Assembly (NCBI RefSeq): GCF_009687845.1
Contig: NZ_BLAD01000071.1
Location: 1-64,000 of the forward strand
Length of the DNA: 64,000 nucleotides
DNA from: Acrocarpospora corrugata
GTDB lineage: Bacteria > Actinomycetota > Actinomycetes > Streptosporangiales > Streptosporangiaceae
Direction: 5' to 3'
Position 1 is the first letter of the stretch. Each line of letters opens with the position of its first letter. The translations under genes and the position numbers were made by a program. The notes under the pieces are model-generated. The model was not told where the DNA came from. It did not search any database and was given only the letters and a program-made list of their open reading frames with translations. Shown one piece after another: positions 1 to 8,574 of this stretch.

Positions 1-198
1 GGAAACCGGGTCGCCGAGGTTCTGGAGCCGGACGGAGGCGCCGAAGCCATTGCCGCCTTCCCAGGTCTTCGTGTACGTCACCTGACAGGCCACCGCGGCA
101 TTCGCTGCGGTGGGACTGGCGACGAGCCCGACCGCGGCGAGTAGCGTGACCGCTACTGCCGTGAGGGCTCTTCGCCAGGAACTCTTGTGGGGTCCCAT
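1..198 (-). CDS. Secreted CBM2-type cellulose-binding protein, N-terminal part only
   Basis: The gene runs off the left edge of the window; 66 codons are visible. It opens at ATG with GGAGAA a few bases upstream. Residues 1-35 are a Sec signal peptide: basic start (HKSSWRR), hydrophobic core, then a SPTAANA-type cleavage region. The mature protein begins with CQVTYTKTWEGGNGFGASV and then RLQNLGD, the usual start of a family 2 carbohydrate-binding module found in actinomycete cellulases, xylanases and lytic polysaccharide monooxygenases. The catalytic domain lies outside the window, so the enzyme class cannot be named. The CebR-like palindrome just upstream suggests induction by cello-oligosaccharides. 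Confidence 0.85.
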   Translation of the reverse strand, partial: MGPHKSSWRRALTAVAVTLLAAVGLVASPTAANAAVACQVTYTKTWEGGNGFGASVRLQNLGDPVS

Positions 199-232
199 AA
201 CTGTTTCTCCTTGACGAAACTGATGACGAACC

Positions 233-248
233 TTGGGAGCGCTCCCAA
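233..248. promoter_or_regulatory. CebR-like operator (perfect palindrome)
   Basis: TTGGGAGCGCTCCCAA is a perfect 16-bp palindrome 35 bp upstream of the CBM2 gene start. Its 14-bp core TGGGAGCGCTCCCA is identical to the operator known for the LacI-family cello-oligosaccharide repressor CebR of Streptomyces. Position and match make repression of the secreted CBM2 protein likely. The cebR gene itself is not in the window. Confidence 0.85.
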
Positions 249-446
249 CATCCGTTCGTTTCGTCTGGATGTACAGCATGTTTCCTCGCACCGGCAGAAC
301 CCAAACGTCTCACCTGCGCCTGGACTGCTCAAAGTGGTCATCTGTCCGATTAATCCGATGAAAAATTCAGAACTCGGGGCGTGACCAGTTGGTCACGGAT
401 CGCACAAATCGGTCATGCGGCTCCTCACATCGGGCGATTCCGGGTC

Positions 447-733
447 TTGCGGTGGGCGCTCCCGGGCCTGCTGGGCGAGGTCGCGTCGGCGCAGAACGCA
501 CTGGGCGCGGGGCAGACGGTCGGCCTCACCAGCGACCCGAACGGCGGGCGGCTGTCCAACCCGGGCAAGGGCGGCTCCTGGACCGGCACAGCGCTGCCGG
601 CGCGTTCCGGCGTCGTCGCCGCGTCGAGCGCGTTCGACACCGGGTTCGGGTTCGGATACTTCCAGAACCAGCATGTCGGGCCACGAGCTGGTACCTGATG
701 GCCGCACTCGGGGCCAACCCGTACCGGTTCTGA
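447..733 (+). pseudogene. 3' remnant of an unidentified protein
   Basis: The stretch 199-771 has no intact gene. From about 447 one frame reads RWALPGLLGEVASAQNALG and then GGSWTGTALP and FDTGFGFGYFQNQHVG. Near 685 the sense continues in another frame as SWYLMAALGANPYRF before a stop at 731-733. The smooth continuation across frames, and a conserved-looking carboxy end, indicate the frameshifted tail of a larger protein whose 5' part is gone. I do not recognise the family; a secreted carbohydrate-active enzyme is a guess from context. A near-palindrome GTGACCAGTTGGTCAC at 381-396 precedes it. Confidence 0.4.
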
Positions 734-771
734 CCGCAGCCGAGCCGGGGGTCGCGGCGCAGACCCCCGGC

Positions 772-2031
772 TCATGCGGCGCTCTCCAGCGCGGCGCGCA
801 GCTCCGCGGCTGTGTCGCCGGCGTGATAGCGCTGCTCGCTCGGCTCGATGCCGTCCATGAACTCCTGGTAGCGGATGGCGTAGTACAGGTGTGCCAGGGG
901 TTGGGCCAGCGTGAGCGCCCGCGCCGGGTCCGCCGCCGGCAGCGCCTCCGCCCAGGCCCGCACCCACGTGTCGGTCACCTGCGCCCGCCGTTCCTCGGGC
1001 GCGAACTCCCGCAGCCGCAGCCCGTCCAGCGCCGGATGCCCGAAATGACAATCCGCGTAGTCGACGGCCACCGCCCTCCGCCCGTCCCAGCGCCAGTTGC
1101 CGGGGTGAAAATCCCCGTGCGTCACGGTGTACGGCAGCCCGCACGCGGCCAACTCCGCGACCATCGCGGGCAGCCTGCCGACCAGAGTTCGCGCCGCCCG
1201 GATCTCGTCGGGGGTCAGCTCCCCCGCCATCCGGTCCAGCAGCGGGGTCGGCAGACCGGCGAGCCGTGGCGGCGTTCGATCCGCCAGAGCGGCAGGCCAT
1301 GGCGGCGTGCCACCCGCCAGACCGGCCAGCCGAGGCGGCGTGCCACCCGTCCGGCCGGCCTGCAGAGGGGGCGTGCGATCCGCCAGACCGGGCAGCCGTG
1401 GCCGCGTGTGATCCGTTAGCCCCGCTGCCGCATCCGCCAGCCTGAGCTGGGCTGCGACCATGCGCGGGACCATGTGGTCGATCACTTCCGGGGGCGCGTC
1501 CCAGCAGTCCCGGCCGGGGAGATGGCCCAGCAGCACCCATCGCCGCTCCGGATCCGCCGCGACCAACCGGGGCACCAGCTCTGGATCGGCGCTTCCGAAG
1601 AGGCGGATGGCGGTGGACTCGCAGGCCGCGAACTCCGGCGTCGCCTTGAACCAGACCGCCTCGTCGGGACCTTCCACACGGATCCGGAAAAGTCCGGACA
1701 GATTCCACGTCTTGACCTGCTCGACCGCCGTCGGTGTCAGCCCGGCCGCGCGGGTCTCCCCCATCGCCCAGTCCAGCCCGGCCCGCACCCCGGCGGCCGT
1801 CGCCCACCCCGACCGTTTCGCCGCAGGTTCCAGGCTCGCCCGGCGGGCGGCATCGACAGGCCCGAACACCGAAATTCCGCCATTCGCGGAGTGCAGGACC
1901 TCCGCGTGGTAGACCACGTGTCCGCCTCTGGACCAGCCCCCGCCCGTGACATCGATCAGCCGCAGTACCACCACCGGTGCCCCGACCACCGTCGTCAGCC
2001 GCGCCGAAACCGCCTCGACGTCGGCCACCAC
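772..2031 (-). CDS. Aminoglycoside-phosphotransferase-fold kinase, probably 5'-frameshifted
   Basis: The open frame from GTG 2031 gives 419 residues. HGDFHPGN at 305-312 is the APH-type catalytic loop and VDYAD at about 323-327 the metal-binding region, so it should phosphorylate a small-molecule hydroxyl; the substrate is unknown. The true start probably lies at GTG 2111: that frame reads VERQVSAVITADGK and then GPFPVESPWW before running into this frame as ADVEAVSARL. The join needs one extra G in the GG at about 2027-2029, so a single base appears to be missing. Residues 213-258 are a degenerate 12-residue repeat built on TPPRLAGLA. Expression may be lost if the deletion is real. Confidence 0.75.
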   Translation of the reverse strand: MVADVEAVSARLTTVVGAPVVVLRLIDVTGGGWSRGGHVVYHAEVLHSANGGISVFGPVDAARRASLEPAAKRSGWATAAGVRAGLDWAMGETRAAGLTPTAVEQVKTWNLSGLFRIRVEGPDEAVWFKATPEFAACESTAIRLFGSADPELVPRLVAADPERRWVLLGHLPGRDCWDAPPEVIDHMVPRMVAAQLRLADAAAGLTDHTRPRLPGLADRTPPLQAGRTGGTPPRLAGLAGGTPPWPAALADRTPPRLAGLPTPLLDRMAGELTPDEIRAARTLVGRLPAMVAELAACGLPYTVTHGDFHPGNWRWDGRRAVAVDYADCHFGHPALDGLRLREFAPEERRAQVTDTWVRAWAEALPAADPARALTLAQPLAHLYYAIRYQEFMDGIEPSEQRYHAGDTAAELRAALESAA

Positions 2032-2155
2032 GGACTTTCCACCGGAAAGGGGCCGACCTCGCCGAGGATCTTCCCGTCGGCGGTGATCACCGCACTTACC
2101 TGACGCTCCACTGCCTCAGTTTGCCGATGCGCTCATCCCGTTGTCGTGGCATTTA

Positions 2156-4297
2156 TCAGGACACCCGCCGGAGCGTGACGATCTCGCTGCGGTAGTCGGA
2201 ACCGAGGGGTGACCAGGTGGGGATGGCGAGACCGTGGGACATCAGCGTCTGGGCGTGCCATCGGCTTCCCGTCTGTGCCTCGTCGTCGCTGGAAGTGATC
2301 TCGTAGGTCGCCGCCATGTCCAGACCGGCCAGCCGGAGGCGCCGAGGGGACTGTTTGCGCAGAGCGAAGGGGTTGTAGGCGAAGAGCACTACTTCGTCGT
2401 CCCGCGTGTACTGCAGGGCCGAGGCGGTCACGCCCGGATCGCCGACCAGCCGGTGGAGTTGCCCGTGCTGGACGATCGGGCGGATTCGTTTGTACTGGGC
2501 GACCAGGTCGCGCGCCTGGGCGAGTTCCTCGGCCGTCCAACGGGTGAGATTCCCGCCGATGCCGAGCACGCCGGCCATGGCCACATGGAACCGGTAGCGC
2601 AGCGGGACCTCGCGGCGGGTCAGCGGGTTGGGGCTGTCGGTGACCCAGGCGGACATGATGTTCGCGGGGTACAGCTGGGAGAATCCGTGCTGAATCGCCT
2701 GGCGGTCGCGGGCGTCGGTGTTGTCGGAGGTCCAGACCTGGTCGGTTCTGCGGAGGATGCCGAGATCGACCCGCCCGCCGCCGCCCGAGCAGGATTCGAG
2801 CCGGAGTTCCGGGTTGCGGCGGCGCAGCTCGTCCATGATCCCGTAGACGCCCCGGACGTGCTCGATCCAGAGCAGGTCGGCGCGCTCCCCCGCCTCGGGC
2901 CAACCGGCCTGGCTGAGGCTGCGGTTCATGTCCCATTTGAGGTACGCCAGGCCGTAGTCCCGTACAAGATCGTCGAGCCAGCCGAGAGCCCACGCGCGGA
3001 CGTCTGGGCGGGCGAAGTTGAGCACCAGTTGGTTGCGCATCGTGTCGCGGCGGCGGCCCCGATAGTGCAGCACCCAGTCGGAGTGGGCGCGGTATAGATC
3101 GCTGTCCGCGTTGACCATCTCGGGTTCGACCCAGAGCCCCGGGAGCATGCCGAGCGCGCGAACCCCGTCGAACAAGCCGGACAGGCCATCCGGGAAACGC
3201 TCCGGATTCGGCCACCAGTCGCCCAGCCCGCGAGTGTCATCCATCCGGTTCCCGAACCAGCCGTCGTCGACAACGAAGAGTTCGACACCGAGTTCTGCGG
3301 CTTCCCGGGCAAGGGCGAGCTGACCGGCCTCGGTGACGTGGAACGAAGTCGCCTCCCAGGAGTTGTAGAGCACCGGACGATCCTCGCTGCCCGCCGGAAG
3401 GACATACCGGCGCGCATAGTCGTGCCACGCCCTGCTCACCGCCCCGAACCCGCCGTCCTGATACAGACCCAGCGCCGACGGCGTCGTCAGCACCTCCCCG
3501 GGATCCAGCTGCCAGCCCACTCCCTCATGCCCGAACCCCGCGCCGACCGCCAGATCCCCTTCGGGCCGGCGCTGCGCGGTCATCCGCCACGACCCACTCC
3601 AGGCCAGCGCGACCGTCCAGACCTCCCCTGCCTCCTCGATCGCCTCCCCGGAATCCACCATGATCCACGGATTGGCGTGATGCCCGGTGGTCCCCGTCCG
3701 GCTCGTCCATGTGGTCTCCCCGACCGCCAGCTCGGTCCGCCGGAGCGCGGTCTCCGCACTCCACTCCCCCGACACACCACTCGCCCGATAGCCGTACATT
3801 TCGGGAATCACCCAACTCCCCGAGTCCAACCGCCCGACCTGTACGGCTTCCGCCCCCTCATTCCGCACCGTCACCCATCGCTCGACCACGTCGGTGCCTT
3901 CGGCACAGCGCAGATGCACCCCGACGCGCAGGCCATACCCGACGTCCCGCAGCACGATCTCAAGCGCGTCGGCCTCCTGCTCCACCCCGGCGAAGGCGAG
4001 TTCGACCGACCGGACCCCGCCCGGATAGCTCACCCGCAACGACGGCACGCCCCACCGCCGCCCCCCGTCCACGGGGAGAATCTCGTCGATGTCGTACGGA
4101 TCGCGGAAGCTCGCCATGAGCCTGGGCGCGGGAAACCGTGTGGTCTCGGCCAGCGCGGCCACCGGCAGCCGTGGCCCCCAGTACCACTGAACCACCCGGA
4201 CATCCCCGTCGGCCCGCTCCACCCCCACCACATAAGCGGATTTATCCGTAAGGATCGCCCAGGTGTCCGGGCGTTCCGCAACCGTCACGATTGGCAT
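2156..4297 (-). CDS. Alpha-galactosidase, glycoside hydrolase family 36
   Basis: The 713-residue protein has the normal length for GH36. It carries an N-terminal beta-sandwich, then the TIM barrel with LFVVDDGWFG near 341-350, KWDMN at 454-458 with the predicted nucleophile Asp456, ESCSGGGGR, and WTSDNTDA at 522-529 with the acid/base Asp525. It removes terminal alpha-1,6 galactose from raffinose-type sugars or galactomannan fragments. No signal peptide is seen, so it acts in the cytoplasm on imported oligosaccharides. Start ATG 4297 is preceded by GAAGGA. It sits 13 bp behind the GH42 gene and is surely co-transcribed with it. Confidence 0.93.
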   Translation of the reverse strand: MPIVTVAERPDTWAILTDKSAYVVGVERADGDVRVVQWYWGPRLPVAALAETTRFPAPRLMASFRDPYDIDEILPVDGGRRWGVPSLRVSYPGGVRSVELAFAGVEQEADALEIVLRDVGYGLRVGVHLRCAEGTDVVERWVTVRNEGAEAVQVGRLDSGSWVIPEMYGYRASGVSGEWSAETALRRTELAVGETTWTSRTGTTGHHANPWIMVDSGEAIEEAGEVWTVALAWSGSWRMTAQRRPEGDLAVGAGFGHEGVGWQLDPGEVLTTPSALGLYQDGGFGAVSRAWHDYARRYVLPAGSEDRPVLYNSWEATSFHVTEAGQLALAREAAELGVELFVVDDGWFGNRMDDTRGLGDWWPNPERFPDGLSGLFDGVRALGMLPGLWVEPEMVNADSDLYRAHSDWVLHYRGRRRDTMRNQLVLNFARPDVRAWALGWLDDLVRDYGLAYLKWDMNRSLSQAGWPEAGERADLLWIEHVRGVYGIMDELRRRNPELRLESCSGGGGRVDLGILRRTDQVWTSDNTDARDRQAIQHGFSQLYPANIMSAWVTDSPNPLTRREVPLRYRFHVAMAGVLGIGGNLTRWTAEELAQARDLVAQYKRIRPIVQHGQLHRLVGDPGVTASALQYTRDDEVVLFAYNPFALRKQSPRRLRLAGLDMAATYEITSSDDEAQTGSRWHAQTLMSHGLAIPTWSPLGSDYRSEIVTLRRVS

Positions 4298-4310
4298 CGC
4301 GCATCCTTCG

Positions 4311-6305
4311 TCAAGGGGTGACCACCTTGATCACGACTACGCCCCCAGGAGGCACTTCGCCGGGGAAATCCGCGCCGGTGAGCAGATCGACACCGGCGAC
4401 ATCCAGGGGAACCGCCCCCTCCTCATCGTGATTTATCGCGAAAAGGTAGGTGCGGCCATCCGCGTGGCTCCTGCGGACGAGTTCCAGCGGCACCCCCGAT
4501 CCCGCGACCCCCGCCTCCCCGGTGATCCGCCCGAGCAATCGCTCCAGCGACGGCGGGTCAAGACGCGTGGACACATACCAGGCGGTTCCATCGCCACGCG
4601 TGTTCCGGGTGATCGCCGGATGCCCGGCCAGCCAGCGTGACCACGCGTCCTCCCCGTCCGCATACGCGGCGATCACCTCCGCCGTGGTGACCCGGCCGAA
4701 CTCCCGCCAGACCCGGCCCGCCGAACCGTCCGAGAGGGTGATCGTCTGGCCATCGAGCAACGGGACGAACTCCTCCATCCGCACCCCGAGAACCTCCCGG
4801 AGCGCACCCGGGTAACCGTCGAGCACGATGTGATCGCGCTCGTCCACAACCCCCGAGTAGGCGCCAACGACCAGGGTCCCGCCGCTCTCGACATACCTGG
4901 CCAGCACATCCCGATCCACCCCGCTGAGCAGATACAGCGACGGCAACATGACCACCCGATATCCCGAAATATCAGCACCCGGGGCGACGAAGTCCACGGT
5001 GATGCCGAGCCGCCACAGCGCCGCGTGCCAGGCGGCCAGCTCGTCGGTCGCGGTCATGTCGGCGCTCGGCTGACTCGGGCGTTCCTGCGCCCACACACTC
5101 TCCCAGCTGAGCACGATCGCCACCGTCGACGACACGACCGACCCCGTCACCTCCGCCAGTTTCCCCAGGTCGGAGCCGAGTTCGACGACCTCCCGCCAGA
5201 TCCGCGAATCGGTCCCCGCATGCGGCAGCAGCGCCGAATGGTATTTCTCCGCCCCCGCCTTGGAAGCCCGCCACTGGAAGAACAGCGCCCCCTCCGACCC
5301 TCGCGCGACGTGCGTCAGCGAGTTGCGCCGCATCTGGCCGGGCGTCTTGGGCACGTTGCGCGGCTGCCAGTTGACCGCACTGGTCGAGTGCTCCATCAGC
5401 AGCCACGGTTCCCCACCGGCCAGCCCGCGCGTGACATCGGCGGAGAAGGCCAGGTTCACGTGCCCGTGCGGGTCGTGCACCCGGATGTAGTGATCGTTGG
5501 ACACCAGATCGACCTCAGCCGCCCAGGCCCAGTAGTCCATCTCCCAGTGCATGCCGGCCATGAAGTTGGTGGTCACCGGCACGTCCGGGGTCAGCTCGCG
5601 CAGGACGTCACGCTCGCCCCGATAACAGTCGAGCAGCTCCGCCGAGCTGAACCTGGCGAAATCCAGCACCTGGGTGGGATTCGAGAAGGCCGGGGTCCGG
5701 CGCGGCGGCAGGACCTGATCGAACGAGGTGTACTCCTGGGACCAGAACCGGGTCCCCCAGGTCTCGTTCAGCGCGGCCAGGTCGTAGCGCTCGCGCAGCC
5801 AGGTCCTGAACGCCTCGGCGGAGACGTCGCAGTAGCAGCGGGGAACGTGGCAGCCGTACTCGTTGCCGACATGCCACATCCGCAGGGCGCGGTGGCCGCC
5901 GTAGCGTTCGGCCAGGGTCCGCGCCAGCCGTACCGACGCGGTCCGGTAGCGCGGCGAGGACGGGCAGTACGCCTGGCGGCTGCCCGGCCAGAGCCGGTGC
6001 CCGTCGGCGTCCACCGGCAGCGAGTCCGGATAGGCGACGGAGAGCCACGGGGGCGGGCTGGCGGTCGCCGTGGCCAGGTCCACGCCGATCCCCCCGTCGG
6101 CCAGCAGGTCGAGGATCCGGTCGAGCCAGCCGAATTCGTACCGGCCTTCGGCCGGTTCCAGCAGCGCCCAGGAGAACACCCCGACGGTGACCAGGTTGAC
6201 CCCGGCCTCCCGCATTCGCGCCACATCGTCGGGCCAGCTCTGTTCCGGCCATTGCTCCGGGTTGTAATCCCCACCAAAGAACATGAGATCACCATAAATC
6301 AACAT
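4311..6305 (-). CDS. Beta-galactosidase, glycoside hydrolase family 42
   Basis: The 664-residue protein has the GH42 layout: GGDYNPEQWP at the start of the barrel, WHVGNEYG with acid/base Glu149, and LLMEHSTSAVNW with nucleophile Glu305, then a trimerisation domain with a class I glutaminase-like fold. Cys113, Cys152, Cys157 and Cys159 match the zinc cluster of many GH42 enzymes. It is cytoplasmic and hydrolyses beta-galactosides or galacto-oligosaccharides. ATG 6305 is used here; ATG 6284 (MFFGGDYNP) is an alternative start. It is the promoter-proximal gene of the GH42-GH36 operon and diverges from the sugar ABC importer. Confidence 0.93.
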   Translation of the reverse strand: MLIYGDLMFFGGDYNPEQWPEQSWPDDVARMREAGVNLVTVGVFSWALLEPAEGRYEFGWLDRILDLLADGGIGVDLATATASPPPWLSVAYPDSLPVDADGHRLWPGSRQAYCPSSPRYRTASVRLARTLAERYGGHRALRMWHVGNEYGCHVPRCYCDVSAEAFRTWLRERYDLAALNETWGTRFWSQEYTSFDQVLPPRRTPAFSNPTQVLDFARFSSAELLDCYRGERDVLRELTPDVPVTTNFMAGMHWEMDYWAWAAEVDLVSNDHYIRVHDPHGHVNLAFSADVTRGLAGGEPWLLMEHSTSAVNWQPRNVPKTPGQMRRNSLTHVARGSEGALFFQWRASKAGAEKYHSALLPHAGTDSRIWREVVELGSDLGKLAEVTGSVVSSTVAIVLSWESVWAQERPSQPSADMTATDELAAWHAALWRLGITVDFVAPGADISGYRVVMLPSLYLLSGVDRDVLARYVESGGTLVVGAYSGVVDERDHIVLDGYPGALREVLGVRMEEFVPLLDGQTITLSDGSAGRVWREFGRVTTAEVIAAYADGEDAWSRWLAGHPAITRNTRGDGTAWYVSTRLDPPSLERLLGRITGEAGVAGSGVPLELVRRSHADGRTYLFAINHDEEGAVPLDVAGVDLLTGADFPGEVPPGGVVVIKVVTP

Positions 6306-6409
6306 CGTTACGAAAACATCCGTTGACTTTCCCTGTGAAGGCTTCTTCCATGTGATGAAACATGAGCGAAATCGGGGGATGTTGAGCGTTCCGGTCAGGA
6401 GGAACCACC
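6306..6409. promoter_or_regulatory. Divergent promoter region of the galactoside locus
   Basis: This 104-bp gap separates the GH42 operon from the importer and must hold both promoters. It contains a TTGACT hexamer at about 6323 and the dyad CATGT-N6-ACATG at 6349-6364. The motif CGAAAACATC / TGAAACATG occurs twice, as an operator for a shared regulator might. No regulator gene lies beside it, and no CebR-type box is present. Confidence 0.5.
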
Positions 6410-7705
6410 ATGATCCAACGACTGTCCCGGCGAGACCTGATGCGCGGCTCGCTGCTCGGCGCGGCCGCCTTCGGCGTTCCGGCCATCCTGGCCGGCTGCG
6501 GCAACCCGGCGGAACGCGGCGCCGCCGCCCCCGCCACCGGAGCCGCGGCCCGGGGCGTCGTCACCCTCGGCTCCAACGCCTCCGACGAGGTCCCCAAGAA
6601 GGCCCTGGACACCGTCATCAAAGCGTTCACCTCAAACGACTTGAAGATCAACACGGTCGACCACAACACCTTCCAGGAGAACATCAACCGCTACCTGCGC
6701 GGCACCCCGGACGACGTCTTCACCTGGTTCGCCGGATACCGGATGCAGTTCTTCGCCGAGCAGGGCCTGGCCGTCGACATCTCCGACGTGTGGCAGGAGA
6801 TCGGCGCCGACTACACCCCCGCCTTCAAGGCCGCCTCCACCGGGTCCGACGGCAAGCAGTACTTCCTGCCGTTCACCTACTACCCGTGGGCGGTCTTCTA
6901 CCGGAAGAGCCTCTGGCAGGAGAAGGGCTACGAGGTCCCCGCCACCCTGGACGAGTTCACCGCGCTGGCCCGGAAGATGAAGGCCGACGGCCTGTCCCCC
7001 GTCGCGTTCGCCGACAAGGACGGCTGGCCGGCGATGGGCACCTTCGACATCCTCAACATGCGCGCCAACGGCTACGACTTCCACGTCTCGCTGATGGCGG
7101 GCAAGGAGACCTGGACCGACCCGAGGGTCAAGCAGGTATTCGATCTGTGGCGCGGGCTCCTGGAACACCACCAGGAGGCGCCGCTGGGCCGTACCTGGCA
7201 GGAGGCCGCGCAGTCGCTCCAGCAGAAGAAGACCGGCATGTATCTGCTGGGCATGTTCGTCGCGCAGCAGTTCCCCGAGAGCGACCGCGACGACCTCGAC
7301 TTCTTCACCTTCCCGGAGATCAATCCGCAGTTCGGCACCGACTCCATCGACGCCCCCATCGACGGCTACATGGTCTCCGCCAAGGCCAAGAACGTGGCCG
7401 GCGCGAAGGCGCTGGTCAAACATTTCGCCCAGGCGGCCTCACAGAACGTGGCGACCTCCCTGGACCCCGGCACCCTGGCCGCCAGCTCGAAAGCCGACAC
7501 CGGCGGCTACAGCGCGCTGCAGAAGCGCGGCGCGGAACTCGTCTCCGGCGCCGCGCACATCGCCCAGTTCCTCGACCGCGACACCCGCCCGGACTTCGCC
7601 TCCACGGTGATGATCCCGGCCTTCCAGCGCTTCATCGGGAAGCCCGACGACATCGACGCCCTCCTCAGGGACGTCGAAGCCCAGAAGGCGAACATCTTCC
7701 GTTGA
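6410..7705 (+). CDS. ABC sugar-binding lipoprotein
   Basis: The 431-residue protein starts at ATG behind AGGAGG. Residues 1-30 hold a twin-arginine-like signal (SRRDLM) and a lipobox ending LAGC, so it should be exported and anchored outside the membrane. The rest is a family 1 extracellular solute-binding protein with the typical PFTYYPWAVFYRKSLW strand and C-terminal helices. It is the first gene of a three-gene importer overlapping by four bases at each junction. The divergent GH42 and GH36 enzymes suggest that it captures galactosides such as raffinose-family sugars, but specificity is inferred. Confidence 0.9.
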   Translation: MIQRLSRRDLMRGSLLGAAAFGVPAILAGCGNPAERGAAAPATGAAARGVVTLGSNASDEVPKKALDTVIKAFTSNDLKINTVDHNTFQENINRYLRGTPDDVFTWFAGYRMQFFAEQGLAVDISDVWQEIGADYTPAFKAASTGSDGKQYFLPFTYYPWAVFYRKSLWQEKGYEVPATLDEFTALARKMKADGLSPVAFADKDGWPAMGTFDILNMRANGYDFHVSLMAGKETWTDPRVKQVFDLWRGLLEHHQEAPLGRTWQEAAQSLQQKKTGMYLLGMFVAQQFPESDRDDLDFFTFPEINPQFGTDSIDAPIDGYMVSAKAKNVAGAKALVKHFAQAASQNVATSLDPGTLAASSKADTGGYSALQKRGAELVSGAAHIAQFLDRDTRPDFASTVMIPAFQRFIGKPDDIDALLRDVEAQKANIFR

Positions 7706-8574
7706 GCCAGAAAGCCCGCAGGTACTCCGCCCGCGATCGGGCTCTCCTGATCGCGGGACTGGGCGTGGTGATCACGCTCAACGCGGCCCTGATCTGGGGG
7801 CCGACTCTGGCCTCCGTGGTGTTGTCGGCGACTGACTGGAACGGGATCTCAGAGATTCGCTGGCTGGGCGGTGAGAATTATCACGATCTCGCCGCGGAAT
7901 ATCCGCCGTTCTGGACGGCGGTCCGGAACAACGTGCTCTGGCTTGGATTTCTCGGATTGCTGGCGACGCCGTTCGGGCTGTTCTGCGCGGTGTTGCTGGA
8001 TCGGCGGCTGGCGCTTTCCCGGGTTTACCAGAGCGCTTTGTATCTGCCGGTCGTGCTGTCACTCGCGGTGGTCGGGTTTATCGCGCAACTGGTCTACTCG
8101 GCGGATTACGGGGTGCTCAACGCGGTCACCGGGATGCGTACCGACTGGCTCGGGGACTCCTCGATCAACATCTGGGTGGTGATGGTCGCCGCGGGCTGGC
8201 GGCACGTCGGGTACGTCATGATCATCTACCTGGCGGGGCTGAAAGCGGTCGATCCCGCCCTCAAGGAGGCCGCCGCGATCGACGGGGCCACCGAGACCCA
8301 GGCGTTCTTCCGGGTGGTCTTCCCAACCCTCCGGCCGGTCAACGTGATCGTCCTGGTCATCACCGTGATCGAGGCCCTGCGCGCCTTCGACATCGTGTAC
8401 GCGATCAACAAGGGCCGCAACGGGCTGGAACTCCTGTCCGTCCTGGTCACCGAGAACATCGTCGGCGAGGCCAGCCGGATCGGCTTCGGCTCCGCCATCG
8501 CGGTCGTGCTGCTGGTCATCGCGCTGGGCTTCATCGTCACCTACCTCACCCAGATCTTCCGGGAGGACCGGTGA
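7702..8574 (+). CDS. ABC sugar transporter permease, MalF type
   Basis: This integral membrane protein of 290 residues has about six transmembrane segments and the EAA loop EAAAIDGATETQAFF that docks the ATPase. The start is TTG 7702, which shares the TTGA overlap with the stop of the binding protein, so the two are translationally coupled. The ATPase subunit is absent from the locus. As is usual for actinomycete sugar importers, a shared MsiK-type ATPase elsewhere probably serves it. Confidence 0.9.
   Translation: MSQKARRYSARDRALLIAGLGVVITLNAALIWGPTLASVVLSATDWNGISEIRWLGGENYHDLAAEYPPFWTAVRNNVLWLGFLGLLATPFGLFCAVLLDRRLALSRVYQSALYLPVVLSLAVVGFIAQLVYSADYGVLNAVTGMRTDWLGDSSINIWVVMVAAGWRHVGYVMIIYLAGLKAVDPALKEAAAIDGATETQAFFRVVFPTLRPVNVIVLVITVIEALRAFDIVYAINKGRNGLELLSVLVTENIVGEASRIGFGSAIAVVLLVIALGFIVTYLTQIFREDR

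Noticed and set aside
1255-1410. Possible CRISPR array (regularly spaced similar units)
   Set aside because: The units are contiguous, degenerate and in frame with the phosphotransferase; there are no unique spacers or cas genes.
425-1807. Minus-strand open frame of 460 codons across the phosphotransferase
   Set aside because: Alternative frame of the phosphotransferase gene; the recognisable catalytic motifs lie in the 772-2031 frame.
4830-6326. Plus-strand open frame of 498 codons
   Set aside because: Antisense shadow of the GH42 gene; Arg/Pro/His-rich composition and no start signals.
6352-7701. 5' extension of the MalF-type permease frame
   Set aside because: The frame is open through the binding-protein gene but Arg-rich and non-homologous; the TTGA overlap at 7702 marks the true start.
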